From NCBI GenBank assembly GCA_000444245.1, contig ATSW01019385.1:1-24213 (forward strand): 24,213 nucleotides of DNA, given 5' to 3'. The first letter of the stretch is position 1. Each line of letters begins with the position of its first letter. The translations under genes were made by a program, and so were the position numbers. Positions 19,201-24,213 of the stretch are shown here, one piece after another. The notes below the pieces were generated by a model. That model saw only the letters and a program-made list of their open reading frames with translations, was not told the origin of the DNA and searched no databases. This stretch comes from Botryllus schlosseri (lineage: Eukaryota > Chordata > Ascidiacea > Stolidobranchia > Styelidae).

Positions 19201-21949
19201 TAACCATGACCCCTAAGTGTAATGCAAGTAAGTTAGAGTTCCAAAATACAAAATCACGAATGCAGCTGTATGCAAGAAAAATTTCTAAAACACGTACCAT
19301 GTTGTCGTGTGACGGACTGGTGTATTTTTCCGTACCGAGACGAACCAAGCCGTCACGATATATGAATGCTTTCAGCGGGTCGCAATGGGTCACCAGTACG
19401 TATATTCGCAGGTCGATTTTATAGCCGTCCAACACGTAAGGCTGGTCCAGGTACTCTTGCACTATCAAATTCTCGTTAGGAGGCAGCTGTGTCGGATTTT
19501 GGAACAGATGAATTCTGCAATGTAGGTGCTTTATGAGTAATGGTAATGATCGGTGGTGGTCAAGGTAGCCAGCATTACTATTAAAGTAGCAGTAACAATG
19601 TAAATCTCTACATAATTACAAGTGGAAGTAGAATACGAATGATCTGACAGTATAGCGGTCTAACTAAAAAAACTGTTTCAGTAGAAATGGGAGTTGTCCA
19701 AAAACTAAACTACTTGATTAAATACCGCAAGTATGCAAAATAGACTTAGATACTCTGAAAAAGAGGTAGTAATTCGTTACTGACCACCTCTGGTAATGAT
19801 TTACTCCACCTTTATAAAAATACTAAAGTAAGTCTATCACAGTTTACACTTGAATCTTCGAGTAATATATGGTGTTATATCATCATATCAATTGCTACAT
19901 GACACGAAGCAAAATCAGTTTTCAAAATATTCGAGAAATTATAAGTAAATTAAAATAATTTTATCAGTGTAAGAGTTTCAAACTAACCACATATCAACAT
20001 TGAAGAGAAATCTTCTATTGATAAACTTACCCATTTCCCATTGCACCATTTTGAGGTTTGGCAATGAAAGTAGATCTCTTCCCCTTTCTTTTGCGTTCTT
20101 TGTAGTGATTTAAAAGGAGATGGTACTCGGCTGGCATCACCCACGTCTCAGGTACAAAGTCAAACTCTTCGGGTCTGGACTGCGCGATTCTGTAAATTAA
20201 CCAAGTTCACATTTCCCAATTTCGTTCACAGCAATGGCCTATTCATCTGGAACTATGTATTTGCTCCAGGGAAAATACAGAAAGTTGAGATTCATAATCC
20301 GAAGAAAATATGGTCGTGGTGATGTCGTGGCGAACACTCACAAAAATTTTGACTGAGAAGAAGAGTAGCACTAAACAATTCACACTGACTAATAAAAATT
20401 ATCTATTGTGGTTTAGCAAAAAGACAAATTTAACATTTTCTTGAGATTTCTACTAGAAATGAATTTGTTCGTGCAGCTCTACATTTGTGGTTTGAGATCT
20501 CCACTGATGTTTTGATTTTAGAATATTTATACTGCTAATAGAAAAGTTTCTTTTTTGTACTCTCATCCAATTTTGAGATTTTTTCTTTCGAATAAAATTA
20601 CATCGTATCTTAAATTGAGAGCGATTTTTATTTGTGAAATAGAAGTTGCATTGATAAAAAAATTAGGCAATATACCAGCGAAGGAAAATCAACCAACTAT
20701 GGAGAATACTTTCGAAACGGTACCAACATATGCCATCCGGCCTGAATCATTTAAGACTTTGACCAGTTCCGGCAATTTAAGGCTGGGTTGTGCCATCCCA
20801 ATATACTTTCGAAGGGCATGACTTCACCAGAGTACTTCCAAAACATATCAAAGTGTAGTTACACCACATTAACTACAGGTACTTTCAGCCTATAATGAAA
20901 CCGACACTTCCACAACAATGTCACTTTTCCGGAATCCCACTCAATTTAGCTGCTGAATATTTAAACCACTCATGTGCGCTAGGCTGTATTATTGGCTGCC
21001 AATTTTATAGTTGAGTGACACTGACGGATGAATAATCTCATTTATTCAAATCCAATGTTCAAAAATGATTCAATAATCTTAGATCACTGATTCGCTCACT
21101 TCGACATATTTTTTGCCAGTAAGTCTTTACGACATATTGCCGCCATTCCCGGAAAATGGTTGATACGTTGGTAATTCTTCAATTCTTGCAGAGATTCGGT
21201 TTGGGCCATGGAATCGGTCCATACGAGATATGCAGTCTTGGCCGCTTCTTCTTTGTGCAAGCATTGCAGGCCGAACTCCTCTATGCTTTGTATGACTGTA
21301 CAATTTATGTAATTTGATGAGAAAAGGTTTGTCGTTACTCGTACTTATGGAAGAGTGTTTAAAAAGTAAGTTATCAGGGTATGTTTTAATCACTTTTAGG
21401 AGTGAAATTGCCTGTATCACAGTAGTTCAATAAATTTCGAAGGCTATCAATACGTTTATCATTAGTCATTTGCCTCCTCAACCAAAACTACTTTTTGAAA
21501 CATTGAGTACATTCTATATGTACTTTCCCTTTCAACTTTCACTTGAATTAGTTTTGATAGGTCTTAGCAATTGCAAGTACCAAGTTCTAATTTAAAACTG
21601 TTTCAAATATATTTCATTGAACTCGTGTATGCTCGAGATAATTTGTTGAATGAAATATAGTTTGTTCTTTATTCATAATTATAGAAGCATCAATGTACGG
21701 TACCTATTTGTTCATAATTATTGAAACATCAATGTACCGCAAAAAATGTATCATTCAACGAATTTGACCTGACGATGTGCATATAATATGTAGATTAGGA
21801 CTGAGATTGACCGTTCCATCTTGCCCAAGAGGGAAGAGTTGAAAGGAACAATATTTACCCAGATTGTATTTCGTGCCGAAGACAGATGCGGTAGCGATAC
21901 GTTTCTTTTTCCCAGGAATAATGTCTTCGTCATCTGAGGAGTTCTTCAT
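10056..21949 (-). CDS. TTLL7: TTLL7, tubulin polyglutamylase (17 coding exons, apparently complete)
   Basis: TTLL7 adds glutamate chains to tubulin C-terminal tails, mainly beta-tubulin, on neuronal and ciliary microtubules. Exon lengths sum to 2280 nt and every phase agrees: 759 residues from ATG 21949-21947 to TAA 10058-10056. Visible parts: an N-terminal KKKRIATASVFGTKYNL like the vertebrate KKKKKGTITANVAGTKFEI; YQRINHFPGM (72-81); ATP-binding KPQNGAMGNG (140-149); IDLRIYVLVT (182-191); MHLTNYSVNK (226-235); GFDILLDRKLKPWLLEVN (314-331) with metal/ATP ligands D316, E329 and N331; then the basic microtubule-binding region with AKQKADSQRRLF and REEHEN. The C-terminal half, including ASYWLVKLDS and QLCKDCLLIVYQF, is specific to TTLL7 among TTLL proteins. 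Human TTLL7 is 887 residues; the difference lies mostly in a shorter Ser-rich linker. Confidence 0.95.
10255..10312 (-). other. TTLL7: Very short TTLL7 intron (58 nt)
   Basis: GTATTC...TTCGAAG. Both borders are fixed by reading phase and by gap-free alignment of the flanking protein (GHGLWSCF before, NSWE after) with vertebrate TTLL7. It is much smaller than the other introns here. Confidence 0.85.
10313..10473 (-). CDS. TTLL7: TTLL7 coding exon 16
   Basis: Acceptor CATGCGCAG, donor GTATTC (phase 2). Encodes VIDIVRHNVNRII ... LINRVLNLMLS ... GHGLWSCF, aligning with VLDIVKTSI, FNRVFNRLLWS and GQGLWNCF of the human C-terminal domain. Confidence 0.92.
10820..10900 (-). CDS. TTLL7: TTLL7 coding exon 15
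   Basis: Acceptor TTTGTTTAG, donor GTATGT; 27 codons. MTENWTVHKSQLASYWLVKL and the following DSSKREK match NWKYHKTKVASYWLIKLDS of vertebrate TTLL7, a segment found only in this TTLL subtype. Confidence 0.93.
10966..11122 (-). CDS. TTLL7: TTLL7 coding exon 14
   Basis: Acceptor GGTTTTTAG, donor GTGAGT (phase 0). Encodes an acidic/Ser stretch (DSSDSADVKSLHPL) and LRLLENLRLRFPGK, matching LFVLKDMKIRFPGK in human. A second GT (GTATGT) lies five bases earlier but would break the frame with exon 15. Confidence 0.9.
11186..11271 (-). CDS. TTLL7: TTLL7 coding exon 13, linker
   Basis: Acceptor CCTTTGCAG, donor GTAAGG (phase 2). Encodes FYGDSRPSTADGKFQGIG, then IERTAVSSPL. No close match is expected because the linker is poorly conserved. 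The exon is accepted because it is required to reconcile the phases of exons 12 and 14 and has good splice sites. Confidence 0.78.
11272..12043 (-). other. TTLL7 intron 12/13 with one R1 repeat
   Basis: Intron of 772 nt, GTAAGT...TTGCAG on the minus strand. The R1 copy at 11471-11662 occupies a quarter of it. A short GACA run (GACAGACAGACA) lies near 11773. Confidence 0.75.
11471..11662 (+). repeat. Interspersed repeat family R1, copy 3
   Basis: CTCTTGGAGGTACAGACCTTC, TACAATTGAATAGTATATTC, TGACACTCATCAACGGTGATC, AGCAACTAGTAGAGAATTG and a terminal GATGTCACC. More diverged than copies 2 and 4, and with extra sequence before the final block. Confidence 0.72.
12044..12211 (-). CDS. TTLL7: TTLL7 coding exon 12, acidic helix and Ser/Pro linker
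   Basis: Acceptor CTACGTTGCAG, donor GTAAGT, both phase 0. ESDVISMIDELDVE lines up with EEDILDLLEQCEIDD of human TTLL7. A Lys-rich run (KAKKKVKKLK) and a Ser/Pro linker follow. Human has a much longer Ser-rich region here. Confidence 0.87.
12354..12457 (+). mobile_element. tRNA-derived SINE, left part
   Basis: A pol III A-box-like TAGCGTAATGGT (12361-12372) and perfect B box GGTTCGATCCC (12405-12415) are 33 bp apart, as in a tRNA. The cloverleaf is incomplete: the 5' end does not pair with the 3' CCGGGCC. It is therefore a SINE head rather than a working tRNA gene. The SINE body appears to resume at 12643 after an inserted element. Confidence 0.75.
12458..12642. mobile_element. Small non-autonomous hAT-like element (185 bp)
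   Basis: Inverted ends AATGTTCCCTCTAA (12459-12472) and TTAGAGGGAACATT. Flanked by an 8-bp duplication CTGGTATC (12450-12457 and 12643-12650), the size made by hAT transposases. The interior is rich in TGCGCA words. The GTTCCCTCTAA end type is common in hAT-related MITEs of animals. Confidence 0.85.
12643..12800 (+). mobile_element. Probable right part of the SINE
   Basis: Sequence continuing from the hAT target duplication (GGTATCCATGACTTGAATG, then CATGACCAGGACCATG). It is assigned to the SINE only by continuity across the insertion; its right end is not defined. Confidence 0.4.
13287..13383 (-). CDS. TTLL7: TTLL7 coding exon 11
   Basis: Acceptor GTTGTTTCAG, donor GTAAGC (phase 0). Encodes KYLDLLRESFRVFLPN and ends HRYHS. 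It aligns with KYENLLAVAFQTFLSG of the human protein, and the split Lys codon fits exon 10. Confidence 0.88.
13445..13557 (-). CDS. TTLL7: TTLL7 coding exon 10
   Basis: Acceptor CACTACGCAG, donor GTAATT (phase 2). Encodes EEKLFWAKLHASREEHENQH, then MKNYTRLFPS. The REEHENxHMxNYxRxxP signature is shared with vertebrate TTLL7. The translation joins exon 9 with a gap of only about four residues relative to human. Confidence 0.9.
13558..14687 (-). other. TTLL7 intron 9/10 with a hAT element
   Basis: Intron of 1130 nt, GTAAGT...ACGCAG on the minus strand. More than half is the element at 14038-14661. 13558-14029 shows no exon or repeat I can name. Confidence 0.8.
14038..14661. mobile_element. Non-autonomous hAT-like transposon (624 bp)
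   Basis: Inverted ends CAGTGGTTCTCAAGCT and (right end, reverse) CAGTGGTTCTCAAACT, with one mismatch in 16. Exact 8-bp target duplication ATCTAGTG at 14030-14037 and 14662-14669. The CAGTGGTTCTCAAAC end is typical of hAT elements in animals. The interior has no transposase-like frame, so it depends on an enzyme made elsewhere. The matching target copies suggest a fairly recent insertion. Confidence 0.92.
14688..14823 (-). CDS. TTLL7: TTLL7 coding exon 9, basic microtubule-binding region
   Basis: Acceptor TACATCCCAG, donor GTAAGTG (phase 0). Encodes DKVRHMAKQKADSQRRLF, matching vertebrate AKQKAEAQRRLY, then a basic stretch with LLSKRKGVL. This region forms the cationic helices with which TTLL7 contacts the microtubule. 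Confidence 0.92.
14883..14969 (-). CDS. TTLL7: TTLL7 coding exon 8, end of TTL domain
   Basis: Acceptor TTCCCGTGCAG, donor GTAATT (phase 2). Encodes RSPSFTADENVDMEIKSGVL, then MDALNLINIK. It corresponds to RAPSFGTD...GVLLNALKLLNIR of the vertebrate enzyme. Confidence 0.93.
15306..15366 (-). CDS. TTLL7: TTLL7 coding exon 7, metal-binding EVN
   Basis: A 61-nt micro-exon: acceptor GACTACAG, donor GTTAGT (phase 2). It completes CFEI and encodes LGFDILLDRKLKPWLLEVN, which holds three conserved catalytic/Mg-binding residues (D316, E329, N331), so the enzyme is predicted active. Confidence 0.95.
15428..15533 (-). CDS. TTLL7: TTLL7 coding exon 6
   Basis: Acceptor TTTTTCCTAG, donor GTGAGA (phase 1). 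Encodes NVVMKTLIVASPFLLHNYRT, then SRPGQQPNSDSVCFE. It matches VKTLIVAEPHVLHAYRMCRP of human TTLL7 in length and pattern. Confidence 0.93.
16153..16302 (+). repeat. Interspersed repeat family R1, copy 4
   Basis: AAGAGCTTCTTGGAGGTACA, TACAATTGAATAGTATTTTC, GGCTGACACTCGTCAGGGG, CAGCAACTAGTAGAGAATTG, CATTGTACATCAACAATCGT. It looks close to a family consensus and forms the left part of a foldback with 16303-16359. Confidence 0.8.
16186..16359. repeat. Long inverted repeat (57-bp arms, 60-nt loop)
   Basis: The left arm 16186-16242 and the reverse complement of 16303-16359 agree at 53 of 57 positions by hand comparison. The right arm is an inverted piece of the same R1 repeat. Transcribed within the TTLL7 intron, it would form a long stable stem. 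Confidence 0.85.
16783..16804 (+). repeat. R1 repeat copy 5, left fragment
   Basis: AATATCCATTGAATGATATA corresponds to the AATATACAATTGAATAGTATA part of R1. It breaks off at the TA where the 831-bp element is inserted; the rest of R1 resumes at 17636. Confidence 0.6.
16805..17635. mobile_element. Non-autonomous DNA transposon flanked by TA (831 bp)
   Basis: Starts CCGTAATTTTCC and ends GGAAAATTACGG, a perfect 12-bp inverted end with weaker similarity beyond (TGCGC on both sides). TA lies immediately outside at 16803-16804 and 17636-17637, as in Tc1/mariner-pogo type insertions. A 17-bp direct repeat, CCCATGTATAATACGCA, lies near both ends (16831-16847 and 17559-17575). No transposase is recognised; the 113-codon frame at 17132-17473 lies over degenerate tandem repeats. 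Confidence 0.82.
17068..17260 (+). repeat. Degenerate tandem repeat inside the 831-bp element
   Basis: About four units of 50-60 bp, each with GATGCGATTGCTCAGGC or a variant (GCGATAGCTCAGGC, GATGCGACTGATTGCGC, TATGCGATTGTTAAGGC) and a following TTGCGCA/GGGCGCA word. It is GC-richer than the host intron. Confidence 0.65.
17636..17735 (+). repeat. R1 repeat copy 5, right fragment
   Basis: CATATTGAAATTAACCCGG, GGCTGACACTCATCAGGGGT, GCAACTAGTAGAGAATTGG, AAGAACATTGTATATCAA. It continues R1 exactly where the left fragment stops, apart from the duplicated TA. Confidence 0.8.
17897..18061 (-). CDS. TTLL7: TTLL7 coding exon 5, HLTNYSVNK motif
   Basis: Acceptor TTCATTCACAG, donor GTTAGT (phase 0). 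Encodes MHLTNYSVNKRNKNFERHH, then DRGSKRSILSLM and LLWRQIT. The GSKRSI element is characteristic of TTLL7. HHGA...CNTG is more diverged than in vertebrates, although spacing matches without gaps. Confidence 0.94.
18163..18250 (+). repeat. Dispersed repeat, copy 2
   Basis: Counterpart of the inverted copy at 35-112: GCAGGGTCGG, then CACTCAATC, then ATGATGCAAATTTCCACT. It lies in the TTLL7 intron between exons 4 and 5. Similar AGTAGAAAT/AAGTAGAATAC words at 19590-19640 may be a further, weaker copy. Confidence 0.5.
18358..18448 (+). repeat. GGTTA/GGGTTA-rich degenerate tract
   Basis: Recurring GGGTTAGGG, GGTTTAG, GTTATGGTTAGG, CAGGTTAGG and CAGGGTTACGG words ending directly at the SINE head. 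It resembles a decayed simple repeat related to TTAGGG but is not a clean telomeric array. Confidence 0.55.
18452..18720 (+). mobile_element. tRNA-derived SINE
   Basis: A-box-like TAGCATAGTGG (18460-18470) and B-box-like GGTCCAAGTCCC (18502-18513) with tRNA-like spacing. The head resembles that of the SINE at 12354 (TAGC.TA.TGGTGA..GCGTC). The body contains a stem, TCTGGGCT with AGCCCAGA (18529-18583), enclosing GTCG...CGAC. The body differs from the 12354 element, and the right end near 18720 is approximate. Confidence 0.75.
19298..19514 (-). CDS. TTLL7: TTLL7 coding exon 4, catalytic core
   Basis: Acceptor ACATTGCAG, donor GTACGT (phase 0). Encodes LIVQEYLDQPYVLDGYKIDL, then RIYVLVTHCDPLKAFIYRDG and VRLGTEKY: the substrate/ATP-contact strand (QEY) and DLRIYVLVT core of TTLL enzymes. 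Confidence 0.95.
19515..20030 (-). other. TTLL7 intron 3/4
   Basis: Intron of 516 nt, GTAAGT...TTGCAG on the minus strand. AT-rich; only a weak resemblance to the 18163 repeat at 19560-19650. Confidence 0.75.
20031..20189 (-). CDS. TTLL7: TTLL7 coding exon 3, ATP-binding loop
   Basis: Acceptor TTAATTTACAG, donor GTAAGT (phase 2). Encodes SRPEEFDFVPETWVMPAEY and FIAKPQNGAMGNG. The KPxNGAMGxG element is the TTL-fold nucleotide-binding loop, and the Ala-Met version is typical of TTLL7. Confidence 0.95.
20190..21099 (-). other. TTLL7 intron 2/3
   Basis: Intron of 910 nt, GTGAGC...TTTACAG on the minus strand. A plus-strand open frame at 20555-20821 has no coding bias, splice support or recognised homology. 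No repeat ends seen. Confidence 0.75.
21100..21295 (-). CDS. TTLL7: TTLL7 coding exon 2
   Basis: Acceptor TTGTACAG, donor GTGAGC (phase 2). Encodes VIQSIEEFGL, LVWTDS, YQRINHFPGM and ICRKDLLAKNMSK. These are the TTL-domain segments shared by polyglutamylases, closest to TTLL7 (human: QNYQRINHFPGM, CRKDFLARNM). Confidence 0.95.
21296..21858 (-). other. TTLL7 intron 1/2
   Basis: Intron of 563 nt, GTAAAT...TGTACAG on the minus strand. Contains a small imperfect duplication at 21660-21740. Confidence 0.75.
21660..21740 (+). repeat. Imperfect direct duplication
   Basis: ATTCATAATTATAGAAGCAT and CAATGTACGG at 21671-21702 recur as GTTCATAATTATTGAAACAT and CAATGTACCG shortly after. Period about 40-46 bp. 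Confidence 0.6.
21859..21949 (-). CDS. TTLL7: TTLL7 coding exon 1 (start codon)
   Basis: ATG at 21949-21947 with G at -3 gives MKNSSDDEDIIPGKKKRIAT, then ASVFGTKYNL; donor GTAAAT at phase 1. The chosen ATG lines up with the internal Met before the basic block of vertebrate TTLL7. An in-frame ATG at 21982 would add 11 Cys-rich residues. The sequence GAGTGCAG just before the chosen ATG could also be an acceptor for a 5' untranslated exon. Confidence 0.88.
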
Positions 21950-22550
21950 GTCTGCACTCCAGACACAGTGGCACGGACACAAAATTTATTAAATGGAGCG
22001 TCAGATCGACTAATGCTTCCTCATCATTTTTGTATTTATGTTCTACTAAACATGTACATTTGAAAAAAAGAGTAATGGCTCCGCTTGGATGTGCGAATGG
22101 GAGGTCGGCGTAGAGGGCTCCAGAGTAGCAATGCATTCAACTCAAGTGAAAATTGTAATAAAACAGGTCTTAATCGAAATATGCTGCCGCTGTGGTTTCG
22201 TCCAAATACGGTACGATATATAACTATCAATGAAATCATAAATTTGTCTATGTGTGTACTGTACATTGCATTTGTACAGTTGTACAACACTATATAAATG
22301 TTCAGGACACTGTTAATTTGTTAGAGTAGGCTATATATACAGTACAGGGAATACTGAGGAGGGATACGCTAAAGATGAAGATTAACGGAGCTTTATATAT
22401 AGCTGAAATTGGCAAACTAGTAGCTAATTACTTCGTGTTGGCAATTATACCTCGATCTAAATATATTCTATTTCGCTACAACTAGATTTATCATTTATAA
22501 TGTAATTTTCGCTTCCATTGTCGCCTAGATACCTTTAATTTATCTATGTC
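21950..22550 (-). other. TTLL7 5' region
   Basis: Upstream of the chosen start codon on the minus strand. It probably holds a 5' untranslated exon or intron, but no promoter can be placed. A TATATAAA word lies at about 22290 and an 8-bp perfect hairpin (ACTGTACA/TGTACAGT) at 22258-22280. No coding sequence recognised. Confidence 0.5.
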
Positions 22551-22781
22551 TTATGTGCGCCCACTAACGCATTGGCGTTCATTCACTACATTCACGACAG
22601 TTTGCATGTTCTCTGGGGGTCGCGAAGGAACTGACTTTTTGGTGAATATGTTGACCTTTTTAAAATGTTTCATCCAGTAGTCAGCGTCCAAATAGGCCGT
22701 GAGTCGGTCTGGGCGACGGTAGTGAACTTCTCTTTTTTTAGTAATCAGCTTACAAAATTTAGGGTCCCAGAGTATTCTCAA
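22551..22781 (-). CDS. Coding-like open frame of unknown identity upstream of TTLL7
   Basis: A 76-codon minus-strand frame, MRILWDPKFC... to TAA at 22553. The central part (REVHYRRPDRLTAYLDADYW, then MKHFKKVNIFTKKSVPSRPP) has gene-like composition and codon use, unlike the AT-rich flanks. A GTTAGT donor overlaps the end of the frame after ...NERQC, and an AG after a run of A precedes EVHYRR, so it could be an internal exon. I do not recognise the family. It may belong to a minus-strand neighbour or to a transposon remnant. Confidence 0.4.
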   Translation of the reverse strand: MRILWDPKFCKLITKKREVHYRRPDRLTAYLDADYWMKHFKKVNIFTKKSVPSRPPENMQTVVNVVNERQCVSGRT

Positions 22782-23709
22782 ATAGGAAATTAGATCACAG
22801 CCATATAAAGAATATTTAAAAAACTACTGAACTAGGAGGATGAACGAGGTCGTGGACGCAGAGAAGAAGGAGCCGAGATAAACCTCCAACACTTCGTAAC
22901 ACGCTACAACCAAGACTCGAATCTCAGTCTCGTGTATTTGGCGGCCTCGACAGTTTCTCATACATGCAGGAAACGGTACCACATTTAATATCGCCATGAA
23001 TCATAGAAACGCAGGGGAAGAAAAATTCCTATTTTACCATCAGTGAAAATCTCGTTTTGAAAGTACGCTCATAGAGAAAATCACGCGTGGCTGATTTCAT
23101 TGCGTACGTTGTGACGCCAATATCGCGGCTATTTAAATTTCTCTGTCTGAAACTTTTTGTGTTGTGAGTGAGCCTTTTATAGACTTTGAATTTTCGGTTG
23201 AAGGGACATGCGGCAACTGTTTAAAGGTTTAGGTAATATCCCAGGCTATCATACGGCATAAATAACGACTCTAGATCGGTACGATACCTTTATCCCGAAA
23301 TTTCGAATTTCATTAGGCCTACGTATACGCGCGTAACGCGCCTACCCCTACCGTATTATTTCATCCACATCTGGAATATCGTAAATGCTTTCCTAGATAT
23401 TGGGCTATGTATCCGAAGAAAACCCAGATGCTTGAGCCCATCCGATTGATCTGAAATTGTCACATGTGTGGTAGAGATTGCTGACTTTGCTGAGGATTGC
23501 AGACACATTCATCATTTCTTCAGCGTTCAGCCAATGTAGCAAAACCTTTATTCCTCTATCGCTTGAATATTATAGTTCTTTACCAGTGTAAGCCCGCATG
23601 TACAATTCCAAATATTCTCAGATACCGCTGCATTGATTCTTACCTTTTATTATATTGAGGCAATTATGTCATCTCAGTTTGATTTTGAAAATGAGATTAA
23701 CAGCCTTAC
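22782..23709. other. Unassigned interval right of TTLL7
   Basis: Mixed composition. 22830-23000 is GC-richer, with a 57-codon minus-strand frame of no recognised family. 23310-23345 is CpG-rich (TACGCGCGTAACGCGCC). One of these might mark a promoter or 5' exon, but nothing fixes it. Confidence 0.4.
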
Positions 23710-23798
23710 CAAGCTGGATGCCCCGATTTGGAACGGGCCTATTCCTCGCTGGAGAAGGAAGGCTGAAACATCAGGATCCGCCAACGCAAGCTCAAGGT
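23710..23798 (-). other. GC-rich, coding-like block of uncertain strand
   Basis: An island of balanced base composition in AT-rich DNA. Minus strand: an open frame LELALADPDVSAFLLQRG, then IGPFQIGASSL, ends at a good GTAAGG donor (23709). Plus strand: after ATTAACAG the frame PYQAGCPDLERAYSSLEKEG ends at a stop, and another frame is also open. Strand and gene cannot be chosen by eye. Confidence 0.35.
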
Positions 23799-24213
23799 CT
23801 TTAAATTGATACAGCACTTTGCATCATTTTAGAATGTTTTTAGTAGGCCTATAAGCAGTATAGCATACAATTGATTCACCATACCTGAACATGAGTTGTG
23901 CCCCTTTTCCATCAAATTTCAGTGAAAGATTTTCTTGCTTGTTGTTAATGGAGCAACTTTGAACAAGTATTTTGAAATTGTATACTGTTCATGAATTTTA
24001 GAAGTAGCTTATACCTTTTGATAACTGAATAGTATATTCAATTGTATATTGAAGTTCTGTACCTCAAGAAATTCTTCAAATTCAAACCTTTTGATAAGTT
24101 GACAATGTGGAAATTCATGAATGAAATGTGCCATAGGCCTATCGTTAAATTTGAACAAGACCGTGTCAAAGTTTTGGTAACATAATTTGTAACATGTAAA
24201 ATAATATAATTCG
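23799..24213. other. Right edge of the window, one R1 fragment
   Basis: AT-rich, no gene seen. Contains an inverted R1 fragment at 24025-24085. Confidence 0.6.
24025..24085 (-). repeat. Interspersed repeat family R1, copy 6 (fragment)
   Basis: Read on the minus strand: TTTGAATTTGAAGAATTTC, TTGAGGTACAGAACTTCAAT, ATACAATTGAATATACTATT. This is the left third of R1, including the TTGAAGA.CTTCTTG start, and it stops at an AT-rich boundary. Confidence 0.7.

Larger units (their letters stand above)
18062..19297 (-). other. TTLL7 intron 4/5 with SINE
   Basis: Intron of 1236 nt, GTACGT...TTCACAG on the minus strand. It contains the dispersed repeat at 18163, a GGTTA-rich tract at about 18358-18448 and a tRNA-headed SINE from 18452. 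18720-19297 shows no nameable feature. Confidence 0.75.

Noticed and set aside
20555-20821. 88-codon plus-strand frame in TTLL7 intron 2/3
   Set aside because: No recognised motif, AT-rich codons, and no convincing splice borders; left as intron.
22258-22297. TATA box and hairpin as a promoter for a plus-strand gene
   Set aside because: TATATAAA is common in AT-rich DNA and no plus-strand coding sequence follows it.
1-24213. A new multi-gene system, operon, CRISPR array or retrovirus-like element
   Set aside because: Both solid genes are spliced animal genes of known families, the mobile elements are small DNA transposons or SINEs, and no reverse transcriptase, integrase, capsid or repeat-spacer pattern was seen.

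Overview
This is a stretch of invertebrate animal nuclear DNA. Coding exons are short and fairly GC-rich. They sit in AT-rich introns with GT...AG borders and carry animal-specific domain proteins. The divergence of the two proteins, one 58-nt intron and many small DNA transposons and tRNA-derived SINEs fit an invertebrate deuterostome. A tunicate is a weak guess; the sequence does not settle the species.

Two host genes lie tail to tail. On the plus strand (1091-7965) are the last seven visible coding exons of a SYDE/SYD-1 family Rho GTPase-activating protein. They encode the end of the C2 domain, a whole RhoGAP domain with its arginine finger, and an acidic C-terminus; the 5' exons lie left of the window. 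On the minus strand (21949 down to 10056, possibly 9121) is what looks like the complete coding region of TTLL7, a tubulin polyglutamylase. I placed 17 coding exons whose phases all agree. They give 759 residues if translation stops at 10056, or about 791 if the strong GTAAGT donor overlapping that stop is used to reach a candidate last exon near 9121-9220. The exons were found by matching translated reading frames to remembered family sequences, without any search tool.

The genes do not form a pathway: one regulates Rho-type GTPases at synapses or in cell shape, the other modifies microtubules. Their neighbourhood is notable because human SYDE2 (1p22.3) and TTLL7 (1p31.1) also lie near each other, so the linkage may be ancient.

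The introns hold most of the repeats. These are two hAT-like non-autonomous elements with 8-bp target duplications (12458-12642 and 14038-14661), an 831-bp TA-flanked element (16805-17635) inserted into an older repeat, two tRNA-derived SINEs (about 12354 and 18452 onward), and a family of about 180-bp interspersed repeats with six recognisable copies, one arranged as a long foldback. Right of TTLL7 (22.5-24.2 kb) are two coding-like blocks I cannot assign to a gene.

I found no prokaryotic features, CRISPR array, rRNA gene, convincing functional tRNA gene or retrovirus-like element. I see no clear evidence of a new biological system. The most useful leads are the alternative TTLL7 C-terminus, the possible PDZ-binding tail of SYDE, the conserved linkage, the unassigned coding block near 22.6 kb and the nested or foldback repeats.
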